A DNA stretch of 64,000 nt. It comes from Tetrahymena thermophila SB210. Lineage: Eukaryota > Ciliophora > Oligohymenophorea > Hymenostomatida > Tetrahymenidae. The notes below the pieces were generated by a model. The model saw only the letters and a program-made list of their open reading frames with translations, was not told the DNA's origin and searched no databases. Below are positions 10,232 through 23,433 of this stretch, piece by piece. How positions within the stretch are numbered: the first letter of the stretch is position 1; each line of letters opens with the position of its first letter. The position numbers and the translations under genes were made by a program. The stretch is taken from the NCBI RefSeq assembly GCF_000189635.1, contig NW_002476457.1:62001-126000 (forward strand), read 5' to 3'.

Positions 10232-13200
10232 TCAATTATTTTAGCTTTGTGCAATTTAATTGATACTGCTTGAATTAAATTTAGTTAGTATCGAATTTTA
10301 AGCACTAGACTAACTAGTAAGTGGTTAATATGGAGTTATTGTTAGTAATTAATTTTAAGGAGTATCAGAGTTACTGCATAAATATTAATTTTAATTAAAT
10401 TTATTAGATAAATGGATATTTTATCTTTTTTTCATTCCTAGAAGGGTTTGGATTGGAGTGTTAAAATCATCTCTTATGCTTTCCTATGATTTTTATTTAC
10501 TGTGACTCGCAGTTTTATTTTTATTAGGAAAAGCATTACTTAGTATGTTATTTTTTGGCTGATCTTCTTTATTAAATAAAGATTTCTTTAGCTATTTAGT
10601 ATTGCTCAACATATTGCTTTATTAGCTAAATCCTTAGAGAGTTTTATTAGTTGATTTATTTGTTTAAATATCTTTTGGAGTGTTGCTGTTTGTATTGTGG
10701 CTATTAAAAGATTGATCATTGGTGTTGGTAAATTTAATGTTTGAGTTTTTAGAATCATCTTTCGGAGTATTAAATGTATCAATTGAAAATCTCTTCATAA
10801 ATTAATCACTTTAAATGTTATTGTTTTACTTTGATGAAGGAGAGAATGAATCTCTAACGTCAATATGCTGATTGAATGAAGATATCTAATTTGAATTATT
10901 GTTTCTACCTTATTTACTAGATGATTAAATCCTTTCTATATTTGTTTTTCTAAGATTAGGAGATAACGATGAGTGATGAATAGGACTTACTAAATCTTCT
11001 TGTCCCTCTACTTAATAGAATTTACTTTCATTAATTTGTATATTTACAGGTAATTACTTTAAGACAAAGCTATTTAAGTTTGTCTAAATTGAATTAACAT
11101 TTTGACTTAATAATTATTGCTTTTATATAGAATTGATTTACATTTATAAATTATTTAAGTTATTTGCTTTCATTTAAGATTGTTATTGTTATTATAAAGC
11201 AAATTTATTAGAATGTCTAAAAGCTCCTATCTATGATTTTATATTCCTGCTAAGTAGCTACTAGCAGTTTTTACTTAGCTATTATTGAGTGTTACTGGAA
11301 GAATATCCAAAATTTATTTATTTTGCTTTCTGAAAACTATTTGTTTAATACATTGGGGAGTCATGACTAGAAACACATCTATCTATAAAGGTTGTTGATG
11401 GTTATACAAAAGATATTTGATGCTTCGAAAAGTGTGAGGAAATATTTGTTTATTGCTTTTAGCTTTATAGTTTCTATATGATTATAGGAGAAAAAGACTC
11501 ATTCATTTTTACGTAATTTGCATTTAAAAAATATTTAATTTCGTTTTCATTTATGTTATTCTGATTATTTTCTAAATCTACTTCCGAAGAAAAGGCATGA
11601 TGACTTAAAACCCTATTTCTATTTGGACAAGATTCGGTCATTTTATGTTGTTATTATTATTGATTTTCTTGCTTATTTTCTGAAGCTTATTCCTCAAAAA
11701 TTTTCTAAAGATTGTTTGGAGAATCATTATTTTTAGGTATTGGAGATTAGCTGATGTTAAGCAAAAATCCTTTGTGATGAGAAAGAAGTTTATTATTTTT
11801 ATCAATATTTTCTATATTTTGATCCTTTGAAAAAAGTGCTTAGTTTTCTTTATTATTTTAGATTCCATTAAATTAAATCAGTGGAATGTATGTTTTCTCA
11901 TCGAATTATTATGAAAATCTCTTTTAAGGATTTTGATATTACAATCTGCGAGCAATTGTCTGTTTGTTGCTAAAATCAGTTTACTTTTAAATTTTATCAG
12001 AAGAGTTTAATTTGTTCTCATTCTAGTTAACTTCACTTTAATTTTCTTCTTACTTAATATTTTCTTCTTAAAGTTTTTATAAGTTAAATATTTCTTTTTG
12101 GTTAGTTTATTTGTTTTAATGCAAAAATGAAGTTTGCAGCTCTTCATTAAAATCTTCAGAAATGTCTTGATCGAAATTATAATCGATTACTGTAGAAGAA
12201 CATTGTCTTAATTTTACTATTTTTTGCTTTTCTTCTTTTTCTTTTTCACCACATATTAAACTTTCTTTATTAATGTCATTTGTTTTGCATTTGCTTTGAG
12301 AAGTGCTTGGTTTGCGTATATTTTAGCTAGAAATGAAACTTCTTGCCATAGGAGAGCTAATTTCGTTTAAAGAAAGTCTTCCTAAAGTGCCAAACTTTTT
12401 AGAGCTTCTTAAGTCATTACTATTAGGAAGAATGTCTATGCTCTTTATAGTTTATTAGTTATTAAGTAAAAAACGTGAAAATTTTTAGATTGAAATATGG
12501 GGATTAAAAAAAGGATCTTCAGTATTAGATTCCATCTACTTTATTTTATCATCGAACCTGCTTTAAGGTGAACTGATTGGTGATTTTGCTTTTTATTCTT
12601 TGGCTTATTATTATTTTTTATAACCTTCAACAGTATTTAAATTCGATAAATTTGTTTAAGATTAATGAAGGTACTGTGTCTTTTTATGCTATCTTTTGAG
12701 AATTACAAATTTTTTAGCATACTCGAATGAATCCATATCATTATGCAGATATGTCAATTTTAAACTTTTGCTTTGATTTGCAGCAACTGAATGAGTGTTT
12801 GATTAGTTATTTTGATTTTTATTACTTGTTAAATTTTGAGAATTTATTTTAATCTACTTCTCAATTGAATCTAAAGTCCAATTTTCTGGTTTAGAATTCC
12901 ATTAGCCTGCAATAGCTTCTTTGAGTTTTTTGCTAATCTTTTTATTCTAATAAACATGTTTCCCTTCTAATTATTCTTTTTCATTAAATAAATTTATGTC
13001 CACCTCTAATGAAGGTCTAGCTTCTTCAAGATTATTCAAAGTTTATTAAGTTTATTTATTGCTTGAGTATTATGAAAAAGTGGCTTATCTTTATAGTTTA
13101 CTGCTTGGTGATTTGTTTATTTATATAATATTTTATTATTTCTATTCTACTTAATTTTCTGCTCTCTCTAATGAAGTCTCTTGAATTTCTTATTTATTAT

Positions 13201-15262
13201 TTTTTCCTATAAGTAATTAGGATGCTGCATTGTTATTTTAATCATATGGAATTTATGTTCTGATATTTATAAGGCTCCTAGTTCTTAAATTATTTCTTCC
13301 TTTAAAAACTTACATTCTTTACTGTTCTTAGGTTTAATTGCTTTCTTACTTTTTCTTATGTTGCTAAATTTCTATGTTTTGTTGCTTTGGAGACTATTTT
13401 GATACCATTTAAGGCGATTTTAATTACCTGCTTTTTAAAACGTTACCTGCTTCCATAATTTGAGAACCACTCTTTTCTAGTAATTTAGAAACTTAAATTA
13501 TATTTTAAGAACTTCTAATAGTTGTATTAGCTTCTTAAGAAACAAGCTATTCTCTAGAGTTTTACAAGAATTTATTAAAAATAGCATTTTAATCTTCACC
13601 ATCCAAAGGAATTTTACTAATTTTTTTATCAATTTAGTATTAAAATTTTGTATTGTTTTTAAATAGATTTTCTATATTTGTAATTCTCTTTTTATAGAAA
13701 CTAATTTTTAATTCAGATTTTCTTTTGAGTTCTTTTTCAAACTCTTTGTGGTTTGATAAGAATGCTAGTATATCATCAATTTTTGCAAACTAGACTTCAG
13801 TACCATATGCCTCTGAAACTGCACTAATTGTTCTAGTCATTTAATGATTACTTATTTTTATTAATAAAAATTTAATTAATATTTTACTTTAATTTTAAAT
13901 TCTAAAAAAGTCTCCTAACAATATTTTTTATCGGATTAAAGAAAATTAAAAATTCATTTATTGTTAATAAATTTGCTTAGATAATTTTGTATTTAATTAC
14001 TATTGTAACCAAATAAAGATATTTTCAATTTTACCTACATAATTTAAATAAACTACACTTTTTTTAGCTAGATAGATATCCATCTCATCATTAAATTTAA
14101 TTTAGAAGAAATAGAATATTATGCAAAAAAATATTGTTTTTTACTTTTTAGTATATTTTATTTAAATTATTATTTACGTGAATGCATCTTCATGACCAAA
14201 CAAGTCTTTTTGTGATAATATAGCTAGTTGTATAGGTGATTTTTAGTCAATGATAGCCTTTTTTATTGATATCGTTCCTTTTCTAACTATGTAAATTCCA
14301 TTTACTGGTGTTCCTTCAGTAAATATTGTCTATCCTCTTTCTAGCTTAATTGTTTCACTAAACAAGTAAGAAAAATTAATTGTCTACTTTTTTGATGTAT
14401 TTATTAACTGCTCACAAAGGGTATTTTGAACCAAGTAGAGATTTTCGATGACAGTAGAAAAAATAACTTTAAAATCTTTCAAACTTATATAAGCTACCTC
14501 AAAGTCTTAATCTTTGCTGCTTGCAACTACAGAAGCTAATCTTCTATTAAATTACTCTTCAGCGGCAAGCTCTCCAAAGTGATCTAGGTATCTCTCATAT
14601 CTGACTCTCTTATACATTGCAAAATCTCTTGAAATACGAAAGTATCTTGGTTAGTGCTTTTCATTAAGCGCTAGAATCGAAACTTCATCATCATCTTCTT
14701 AAATTTTAACTCTGTTAGTCAGCATATTGTTAACATTTTCTAAAATAACATTTTTCTAATTTTTATCAATTATACCATTGCTTTGTTCATTTTTAAAATC
14801 CTATATGTTGAGTTCACAACTATTTTTAACTAAGCTTTAATTTTTTTAGGACTCCGTCTAATTTTTTGTAACACTTTTGTCTTCTTTATCTTAAATTTTC
14901 AAAGATTCAGAATCCATCTATCCAATCTTTTAGTAATAAATTAAATCAGTTTTGAGCTCATAATCTTCTTTAGGTAAATAAACAGATCCTTATCCTCCCA
15001 ATACAAAATAGAGGTTATCGCCTAACTCTCCTTGATGAAAAAGAAACTCCCCATATTTATATTTCTAGTATTTTAAAATGTGCGATGTTTGTTTGAGTAT
15101 GTATTGATAATCAGGCTCATCAGCAATACTTTTGAATAGTTTAGTTTTGGTTAGAAATGATCGAATTATTTGAATAGTGTTTTCATTTCTATCCTTATTG
15201 TCGCCTATATTTCTCATAACATTCAAAATTTCTTACTAACTCTCATCTAATATAGAAATCAT
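10232..15262 (-). CDS. large cyclic-nucleotide-binding-domain protein (1567 aa)
   Basis: ATG at 15262-15260 (MISILDESQQEILNVMR), TGA at 10234-10232. A 327-nt intron at 13851-14177 joins GHEDAFT to NHQMTRTISAVSEAYG; removing it leaves exactly 1568 codons. CNBD1 spans about residues 50-270: an early YGEFLFHQGELGDNLYFVLGG part, an inserted polar loop of about 120 residues, then a phosphate-binding cassette FGELAAEEQFNRRLASVVA that fits the FGELA...R(x)A pattern of cAMP/cGMP binders. CNBD2 is about residues 300-390 (RGQTIFTEGTPVNGIYIVRKG, then FGHEDAF). The remaining 1150 or so residues are Q/N/S-rich with short charged patches and no recognised domain. There is no transmembrane segment or kinase domain, so it is probably a cytosolic cyclic-nucleotide sensor or regulatory protein. 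First of three related genes in a row on this strand. Confidence 0.88.
13851..14177 (-). other. intron inside CNBD2 of the 1567-aa protein
   Basis: Donor GTAAATAA after GCATTCAC, acceptor AAAAATAAG before TAATCATTAAATG. It interrupts the domain directly after its FGHEDAF segment. The ATG just downstream of the acceptor could be mistaken for a gene start; the domain continuity argues against that. Confidence 0.75.
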
Positions 15263-16762
15263 TCATATAAATATCAAGAAGTAGGTATGTTAATAAGTAA
15301 GTTATCAAATTTATAAATGTGAATATATTGAGTATGTTTTAAAAATTAATAATTTGCTCAAAATCAACCAAATAAATTAATTATTTTTTATGTATCTTAT
15401 TGGTACTATTAAATACTAATTTGTTATTTATTTTTGGTTATTTGTAATTCCCTTTTACTAATATTAATGGTAAATAATATTTCATTAAATTCTAAATACA
15501 TCTTATTTATTGCAAACACATAACTCATATAAGTGAATACCTATTTCTCCATTAATTAATTATCCATATGAATCTTTTTGGTTAGTTTATTATTATATAA
15601 TTAGTTCAGTGTAATTATAATTCAAATTTACAGTTATTAATTAGTACTTAAAACTTTTAAATCCATTAAATATTTTATTAATATTTATAAAATGTATATT
15701 AATTTTTTTTAATTTTAATTCTAACAAATCCTAAAAGTAAAAAAGATAACTTACTGACTATATTATAATTCTTAATAACAAAACAATAAGATTCTACTTT
15801 TTTTAAAGGTATTTCTTAACAAAAATTAAAAAAAAAAAAAATAATTGTTGTTTCATAATCATAATTATTATTTATATATCATTATGTATTAAATTAAATA
15901 TTTAAAGCTCATTTAAATATGTAACATTAAATTTTAATTAATAAGTATAAATTTAATATATTTAATAATACCTTACTTGATATTTTTAATCCTATTTTTA
16001 AAAATATTTACAATTTAATAATAAAATATTTCAGTTAGCTTTATATAACTGTAAGTTAGATTTATATTTGATTTTTAAAAAGTAATATGGCTATTTAAGA
16101 ATATAGAGACATTAGTTATTAAATTGTGAATATATATGCAAAGAATTATTAAATTATTTACTCATTTTAAAATTTAAATTAGTGTTAGAAAGCAAATCAG
16201 CTGATAATTAGTACATAACATTATTTATATTGAATTTTATGGTAAAATTAATTAATTATTTAAATTTTAAAAAAGTTTTTTACTTCAACTACTTTTAATA
16301 TATGTATTACAATCTATTTCAATATCAAATATGAAGCCTGTAAAAATAAATTTATATATAATTAAATGAATAATTAAAATTACAAATAAATTTGGAGAGT
16401 TTTATTTTATTTAAACTTAAGATGATATTCAATTTTGTTAGTTTTTTAGAATTAAATTATTTTTTTTGTGCTTATTATTTAGAACAAATAAATAATTAAT
16501 AATTTTTGAAATATAAATAAGTTATTTTATCTTTAATATATACTTGATCAATATTTTTAAAAATATGTAAATAAATTGTTTTAATTTTTGTTTTAGATTA
16601 TTTTTAATCGTTTTAGTTGATAAAATTTGAATATTTGAACTAGAAGTTGTTATGATTTTAAAACAATTTATTCAAAAAGCCGATATCTCAGATTAAATTA
16701 TGGTAATAAGGTTTTTAATTAAAATTATTTTTATTTTTGAGTATTTGACAATTAAATTCTTT
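15263..16762. other. intergenic spacer, about 1.5 kb
   Basis: AT-rich throughout with poly-A/T runs (for example near 15826-15841). I found no frame with coding character, no RNA gene and no clear repeat. Confidence 0.55.
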
Positions 16763-19700
16763 TCATATTTGATTGTTTGATTTTTGTAGCAAATTGCTCA
16801 AAATTTTATTTTCAAATAAATTGTTATTAAGCTTTAACCTTTCTTAAAATTCCTTATTTTGGAGTTAATTTTGTTGGTTGCTAAGCTAACCCATAATATT
16901 TAATTTGTTTTTATTGATGTTACTTAATGAGAGCTTATTCAAATTAGGAAATTCAGATTATATAGCAGCGTTGATTTATTTTTTTTGCTCTTTAAGCTAG
17001 TTTAGAGATTATAAAAAACTTTTGTCACTATATTCTGTAATTTTATGTTGTAGTTAAATAACTAATTTCTCATTAATATCACTAAGGCTATTTTTCTTTT
17101 TAAAAATTTAGGAGTTATTTACTCCTCCTCCTTATTATTATTAAATTAAAGTGGAACTTTTTGGCTATGTTCTAGTGCTACTTACGCTTTCAGTGTTACA
17201 CTTATCGAAAAAAGTATCTGAGTTTTGTAACGACGTTTAGTTATCTTTATTTAAATTTACAGTTGACTTACTGAATGCAAGTTTTTATTCTTATTAAGAA
17301 ATTTAAAATTTACTCTTAAAAACAATTTGTGAATTGCGATTTTTTACAAATGTGCTGTTAATTGGGGAAGAATTTTCACTATTTCTAGTAGTTAGATCAT
17401 AACAAGACGCATTTTAACTAGATACTGAGTCTCTTCTATCAGGGAATATATTTTAGATATAGCTAGTCCTATTGAATTTATTTAAGCTTAAATTTTATTT
17501 TCTTTCATGATTAAGATTGCTTAAGTTTGATTACTGCTATTATCTTATTTATAATTCCTAATCAGTTTAATTGTTCTCTTATTACTAATTTTAAAATAAA
17601 CTGGATGGCTAGAATAATGAGGTTTATTAGTTTTCTTCAGATTCTTCTTCGTTATTGGTAGTTGTTTGATTTTTATCAAATATATCTAATTTTTTGAGAG
17701 ATTTGCTGTGACTGTTAATAAAGCTAGCAATAGTTACTTTATTTTTATTTTAGCTACTTGATCTTCTATCTTTATTTTTATCTAAGCTCAAACTTTTTTT
17801 GGTTTATTATTTTATGAAAACAGTACTATCATTGTTTTTAATTGTCGCATAAAAAGCACTCTAATTTTTTGTTATTTATGATTGGCTTTCATCCTCCTCA
17901 AACTACAAATATCCATCTTAGTCTTCATTCTATCTCAAACTAACAACTAAGTTATCTTACATAATAAAAGATTTCTTTTTTGTTGGAGTTCTTCCTAAAT
18001 CACTTAAAAACAAAACTTGTTACTTAGAAATTTCATTTTGTTCCTTCATAAAACTCAAGTATTAATCTAGGTTAAATAACTATTTCTTGTTTGTATGATT
18101 ACTTTCAACTTATGAAATCGCTAATGAGTGAATAGGATGGAAGATTTTTTTAGAAGATATTTTTTTGCTATTTTTTAACTCTTCTTAAAAGTTAAAAGTG
18201 CAAGCTTAAATTGCTTGAGAGTTTTATGGCGATATTTGTTAAGACTCTAATTTTTTAAAGCTCAATCTTGAATTCCATTTGATTATTTGTCGTTTATCAT
18301 CGCTTAATGGGTAGACTTAAGGTTGTACTAAATTATTTCTTAAATTAAGTTAAGGAATACTATTGCTAATCTCTCTTTCTTATTCTTGCTGAGTGGCTCT
18401 TTTATTATTAAAGTAAATCTTTAAAGACTCAATTAAGTTAGTAGAATTCTTTTGTTGTATTTGCGAAATTTCATTCTGATTTGATAAGCCTTATTTATGG
18501 TGTATATTTTTGCTTGTTTAATCTAATGAAGAACAGGATCCAATTTATTTTGTATTTGACTTCTTAAATACACTGAATTACTTGCTGCTGTCTTCATTAC
18601 TACCTGGATATAAAGAAGGTATCCTGTTATTTATCTTTTTTTACTAATTCAAGATGTATTGCAGATATTTCTATTCTTAAAAAGTCTTAATATAAGGTTG
18701 CTATTATTTTTCAAGAATCTTTTTTGAGTTATTAATTATTTCTTCTGCTGACTCTAATTAATGATGAAGATGTTTTTGTCTTTAATGGATTTTATTACTA
18801 CCTAAATTTTAATTTTGTGTAGTAAAATTTAAATTACCATTTAATTTTTCTTCAGTAATTCTAAATCTTCTATCAAAATATTGCTCCTTTTTTTTGCAAC
18901 TAATATCTTGATTGCTGAGAGTTAATTAATTTCCTAATACTTTTTAGGAGTTTACTTTTGTAATGCTATCGACAAGCCATTTATTTTCAAGTACAAGATC
19001 CTTTCTCAAAAAATAGATCTTAGCTTTTTCTTCATTTCTCACTAAGCAAGTGCTTCTTCTCTTTTCAGCAAATAAATCATCTAATCCAAATATTTCACCT
19101 TCTTTTATGCTTTGAATTTCTTGAGTTCCATTCATTTATGAAACAATCCCAAATAATAAAACGTAAATACCTTTTGAATCTTCATTACAGACATATATGT
19201 TATTTGAAAAATATTAAAGAACAAACTGCTCAGCTATTTTTTGTATCTAAAACTAATTTTATTCAAATAAATGCAGTTATTCTTTCAATACATTTGACAA
19301 AAACTGTATCTAAAATATTTTCTAAAAGAATTTCTCGTTGAAAAGCTTTAAATCAATTTTAAGTGTGTGAAGAACTGAGCTTAAAACAAGACAGGTATTT
19401 GATCTTTTGTTAGCAAATATATCTGATTCACCGATTGTGTATTCTTACACAACATCATCTTTCTTAACAAATTTACACTATCTTGACTTCCAATCGCTAT
19501 AAAAATACTCCTACAAAGATTGATATCTGCTACATATTTCAAACAATTCCTCCTACTGCTTTACTTATAGAATGTTTTCTAAATTGATAATCTAGTCTAA
19601 ATACTTCTTAGTTGATTGATAATCTTGATTCTTACCTAATTAAGCTATTTGTTTTCTAAGCTTTTAGAGTTCTTGATACATTTTTATCTGAGATTTAACA

Positions 19701-20008
19701 ATTTAAGGAGGCTTAGCTTCAAAATATGAAACTCTTCCTTAAATAATAAAATAAATATAATTGCTATCAGTGATGAAATCATTTTATTTATAAATAATAT
19801 CTCCTTCTTTAAACTACTGATAATCAAATTACTCTACTATATCATCTAAAAATAATTCCGCTTTAACTACATCTTTAAGGTAATTCTATATCAAAGGAAA
19901 CTGCTTTAAGCATTATTTGACCTGCTGATTGTAAATCTTCTGATCGCTATCTTTTAGTTTTATATTTAGTAACTTTTTTTACTTTAAAATTTTTATGATA
20001 TTTTCCAT
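16763..20008 (-). CDS. cyclic-nucleotide-binding-domain protein (1081 aa)
   Basis: Single open frame from ATG 20008-20006 (MENIIKILKQKKLLNIK) to TGA 16765-16763, exactly 1082 codons without introns. The first CNBD-like fold begins at about residue 55 (FKEGDIIYKQNDF, then NYIYFIIQGRVSYFE). It is split by a coiled-coil-like insert (about 100-165, MYQELQKLRKQIAQLGKN) before IGESDIFANKRSNTCLV (about 195). A second fold lies at about 265-345 (GIYVLLFGIVSQMNG, IKEGEIFGLDDLFAEKRRS). Neither cassette keeps the canonical GE(L/A)A...R, so cyclic-nucleotide binding is doubtful, though the fold is clear. The C-terminal two thirds are Q/N/S/K-rich with helical patches near the end (LKEQKKQINAAIQS). No membrane span. 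Middle member of the three-gene CNBD cluster; about 1.5 kb and 0.9 kb spacers separate it from its neighbours. Confidence 0.85.
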
Positions 20009-20949
20009 TATTGACCAGATTTTGTTTATGCTACTCTTTTAATAAACAGCACTACTAATTTACCTAATTAATTAAAACTTTATATTGGCATCAAAGAACT
20101 GTATATTTGTAATAGAATTTTATATTGATTTTTATCTTTTACATCGATGATATATTAAACATTCCATAAATTATCTCAAAAAGAATGAATGCTATACTAA
20201 AATTAAAGGATATAAACTGCAAATTCATTTACAATAATTTTGTAAAAAAACCTCAATATATTAAAATCCACACAAATAGTTTATACTTATACTTACTATA
20301 ACTAAAAAAAATTTAATATTCACAAAATATTTGTTTCATTCGAATGTAAATTAAAATATTTGTTGGCACACTTAACCACATATACATAATCATTTGTCAA
20401 AAAATTTTTACATAAATAAAAACAATTTTTAATTATATTTAATTGAATATAGAACTTTTTAATTTAATTCAATTTCATCGGTTTAAGAAGAAAAATGTAA
20501 ATTATTTAAAAAAATCTAATTTTTCCTTATATAATAAATATAAATTGTACTATTTGGTAGGGTGATGATATTTTTAAAGTTACAAATATTTAATTAAATT
20601 TCTATTAAAATATAAATAATAATTAATTTTAGAAAATAAACTAAATAAATTTATTAATATTTTTTTTATTTTTAATCTATTTTACATAAATTTTAAACAT
20701 AATTTATTATAAATATTTCTTATACACATTTTTATTGATTTAAGTTTATTAATTGCAAATCTATTTATTAAATTTTTAAATGAAATGCATTTTATTTACA
20801 AGTAATAGTATATTTTTATTAATCTACTTTTCTAAATTTTTTATTAAAATATAATCAGATTTTATATTTATAATAGCAAAAATATCATCTAAGCAATAAT
20901 ATTTTAATGTGATTTTCAAATAATATAATTATTTCGTTAAATTTCCCTA
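20009..20949. other. intergenic spacer
   Basis: AT-rich spacer between two CNBD genes. No gene or RNA found. Confidence 0.55.
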
Positions 20950-23433
20950 TCAAGAATAGCTTATAATCTAACTAGAATCGTCAGAGAGAGAAGTTTTACT
21001 GGTATTTTATGATGATTCAGTGTACTCTTCAAGAGATAGGTCAGAATTGCTATCTTTATCTTTCTTTGTTTAAGTCTATTTTTTATTTTCAATTTATATC
21101 TTTGTTTGAGTTTGTTTATAATTTATTTATTATTATTTTAAGCAGTTTAAGGGTTGTAATTATATTTAAGCTTATTTTAAAGGAGTTATGCTTCTCCTTT
21201 TTGGATTTTGTTTTTAAATGCTTTTTTTGTTTTCGGATGTACCAGATTTGTCTATCATGATGAAGGAATTATCTGTAAATGATCCTCTATTTTTTTAATC
21301 AGAAAAAGAGTTTTATTAGTATAATGATTTTCTTTTTTCAGTCATGGTATCTCTTTTACTAAAAGAATATTTTTTCTTTAAGGGAGAATTCTCTTCACTA
21401 GTTTACATTTTAAAAAATGAGTCTTCATTTATTTGTTGAGTATTAATATTCTATAAATTTTGATCCTAATTCAAAGTTGGATTAAAATTCTCTTTTTGTT
21501 TTAGTGTTTTATTTGATTTAAATGATGCCATAGTTACTCTAATTTTATTACCAACCTTGAAAGGATTTTGCTTTTCGAAAAATTTTTAGGTTTCACTAAA
21601 TTGATGAGTGTTTGAAGTCTCGTTCAAAGGACATTTCATAAAATTAGAAACCATTAAATTATTAAATAAAGTTCCTCCATATTCTAGTTCTTGCTTTTCA
21701 TAATGACTTTTAGTCAGAGACTTAATGTTATTATTGTAAGTTGATATCATAAAGCATCTTTCATCTGCTTAGCATTTTAGAAGTGGAATTTTCTAATCTA
21801 GATCATTTAGAATTTAAAACTACTTTTCTTTAGACTAACTTGTTGCATTAAGAGTACTAGGATACTAATTAGATGCTTTGTTTTATTTATTTTCTAGATA
21901 TTTTTTAAATAGAACTTTATAGTTTCCACTTAATGAACCTGTTTAAGCTACTCCTCTGTTTGAATGTATTGGAAGCTACTCGTTTCCTATTTAAAGCTTT
22001 ATATCATTTTGTAAAGTGTTTACAGTCTAAACATTATCTTATTCATCTACCTGATTTGATATCCAGCTTTCTGCTCTGTTTCTTTTATTTTCATTCTCAA
22101 TATATTAATGTATACTTGATCTTAATGTGCTTTAAGAGGAGTTTCTGATTTTTAATTTGAGTACAGAAGAAATACTTGTTGAAGATTTTGTATTTCCATT
22201 TAAAGATTTATTTAAATTAATATTATTGTTGGAATTATTATTGTTATTTGGCCTTGGAGGAAGCACAAAAGGAAAAGACGGATTCATAATCATATCATTT
22301 GCTGCTTAGTAATGTGTTTATGGTTATTCTAATAGAGAATTTCTGTATTTCAAGTTCGCCTTGCTTTCAGTATTTAGGATCTCTTAAATGCTGACTCTTT
22401 GAGATGCTGATTTATCTCTTTAAACAAGTTTTTAGCTCACATTTTATGTAAGGAATTGCTCTTTATACTTCTCTATTGTTTATAAATATTTCCTTGATTT
22501 TTCTTTACTTAATTTCATCAAAATCTTATAAATATCCATTTTTCCAATTTCATTATTTACAAAACTTCTTTCTTAATCGAAATACTAAGTAGGAATAAAT
22601 AGAATTTTCGCCTTTTCACTTTGAACAGTGGCATCATAAGTTCTATACATATTAGATACGCAGATATCTTCTATTCCAAAAAATTCGCTGCTACTTACAA
22701 GGTCTACTATTACTTATTAGCTTTTAGATTGATTTTAAGAACTAATATTTAAGGAAATTTCAATCGTTCCTTATTTTACAAAATAAAACCCTAACGATTT
22801 CTCATTTACCTTGTAGAGCTTTTCTCCATTTATATATTGCTATTCTTTGCATGCCTAACAAAAAGATAAAACTGATGATTATTCGATTTCATCTAAGTTA
22901 AAGTATTTGCTGAAAAGACTCATTCTGTGTCTGATTTCATTTACTTAGCTGCTAAAAATCCTTTGGAAATCCGAAAAATTCAACTCAAATACTCTACAGG
23001 GTGTTTAACAAATAGCATTATCTCTTGATTAAAGTCTTGAAATTAAGGCATTCTCTTCATTAACCACATCATACTTACTTGCTAGTTTAACTTTTTTAAT
23101 TGTTTGATATCTGCTTTTATTTATTTATTGAGTGATGGTAGAAATATTAGCATTCTTAAAAGTTTATTGACTTTAAGAAGTTGACAATGGCCTTAATATT
23201 TTGTACTCAGATTATATTATGACATTACCTTCAATTATAAAGAATATTTAATCACACTGCTCTCCCTATTCAATTAATTAATAATCCTGCTAGTAATGTT
23301 TTTCTCTTATGCATTTTGCTACTTGGCTTAAAAAATGAAGGTATTTCGGATGGTTTCTTAATTTAACAAAGAAAGAAAACTCTTCTAATTAGACTGTAAT
23401 ATTATCCAGACATCCATTAAAACTATTACTCAT
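20950..23433 (-). CDS. cyclic-nucleotide-binding-domain protein (827 aa)
   Basis: Single exon from ATG 23433-23431 (MSNSFNGCLDNITVQLEE) to TGA 20952-20950, exactly 828 codons. CNBD1 is at about residues 45-160: IEQGEQCDQIFFIIEGNVII, then a polar insert of about 50 residues, then NALISRLQSRDNAICQTPCRVFELNF. CNBD2 is at about 185-285: YINGEKLYKVNEKSLGFYFV, a short insert, then FFGIEDICVSNMYRTYDATVQ and ILFIPTQYF. As in the upstream gene, the glutamate/arginine pair of the phosphate-binding cassette is not conserved in standard form. A lysine-rich helix follows (KLSKEKSRKYLQTIEKYKEQ). The rest is S/N/Q-rich and ends in an acidic Ser/Thr tail (SDLSLEEYTESSQNTSK). Probably cytosolic. Clearly the same architecture as the two CNBD genes to its left, so the trio arose by local duplication. 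Confidence 0.85.

Noticed and set aside
13839-13841. ATG just after the 327-nt intron as a separate gene start
   Set aside because: The residues following it complete the second cyclic-nucleotide fold begun upstream of the intron, and splicing keeps the frame.
19138-19341. Plus-strand frame beginning MKQSQIIKRKYLL
   Set aside because: Antisense to CNBD2 of the 1081-aa protein, which has clear domain motifs on the minus strand.
21009-22148. Plus-strand hydrophobic frames at 21009-21260 and 21933-22148
   Set aside because: Shadows opposite the Q/N/S-rich tail of the 827-aa CNBD gene. Hydrophobicity comes from antisense reading of AAT/CAA-type codons.
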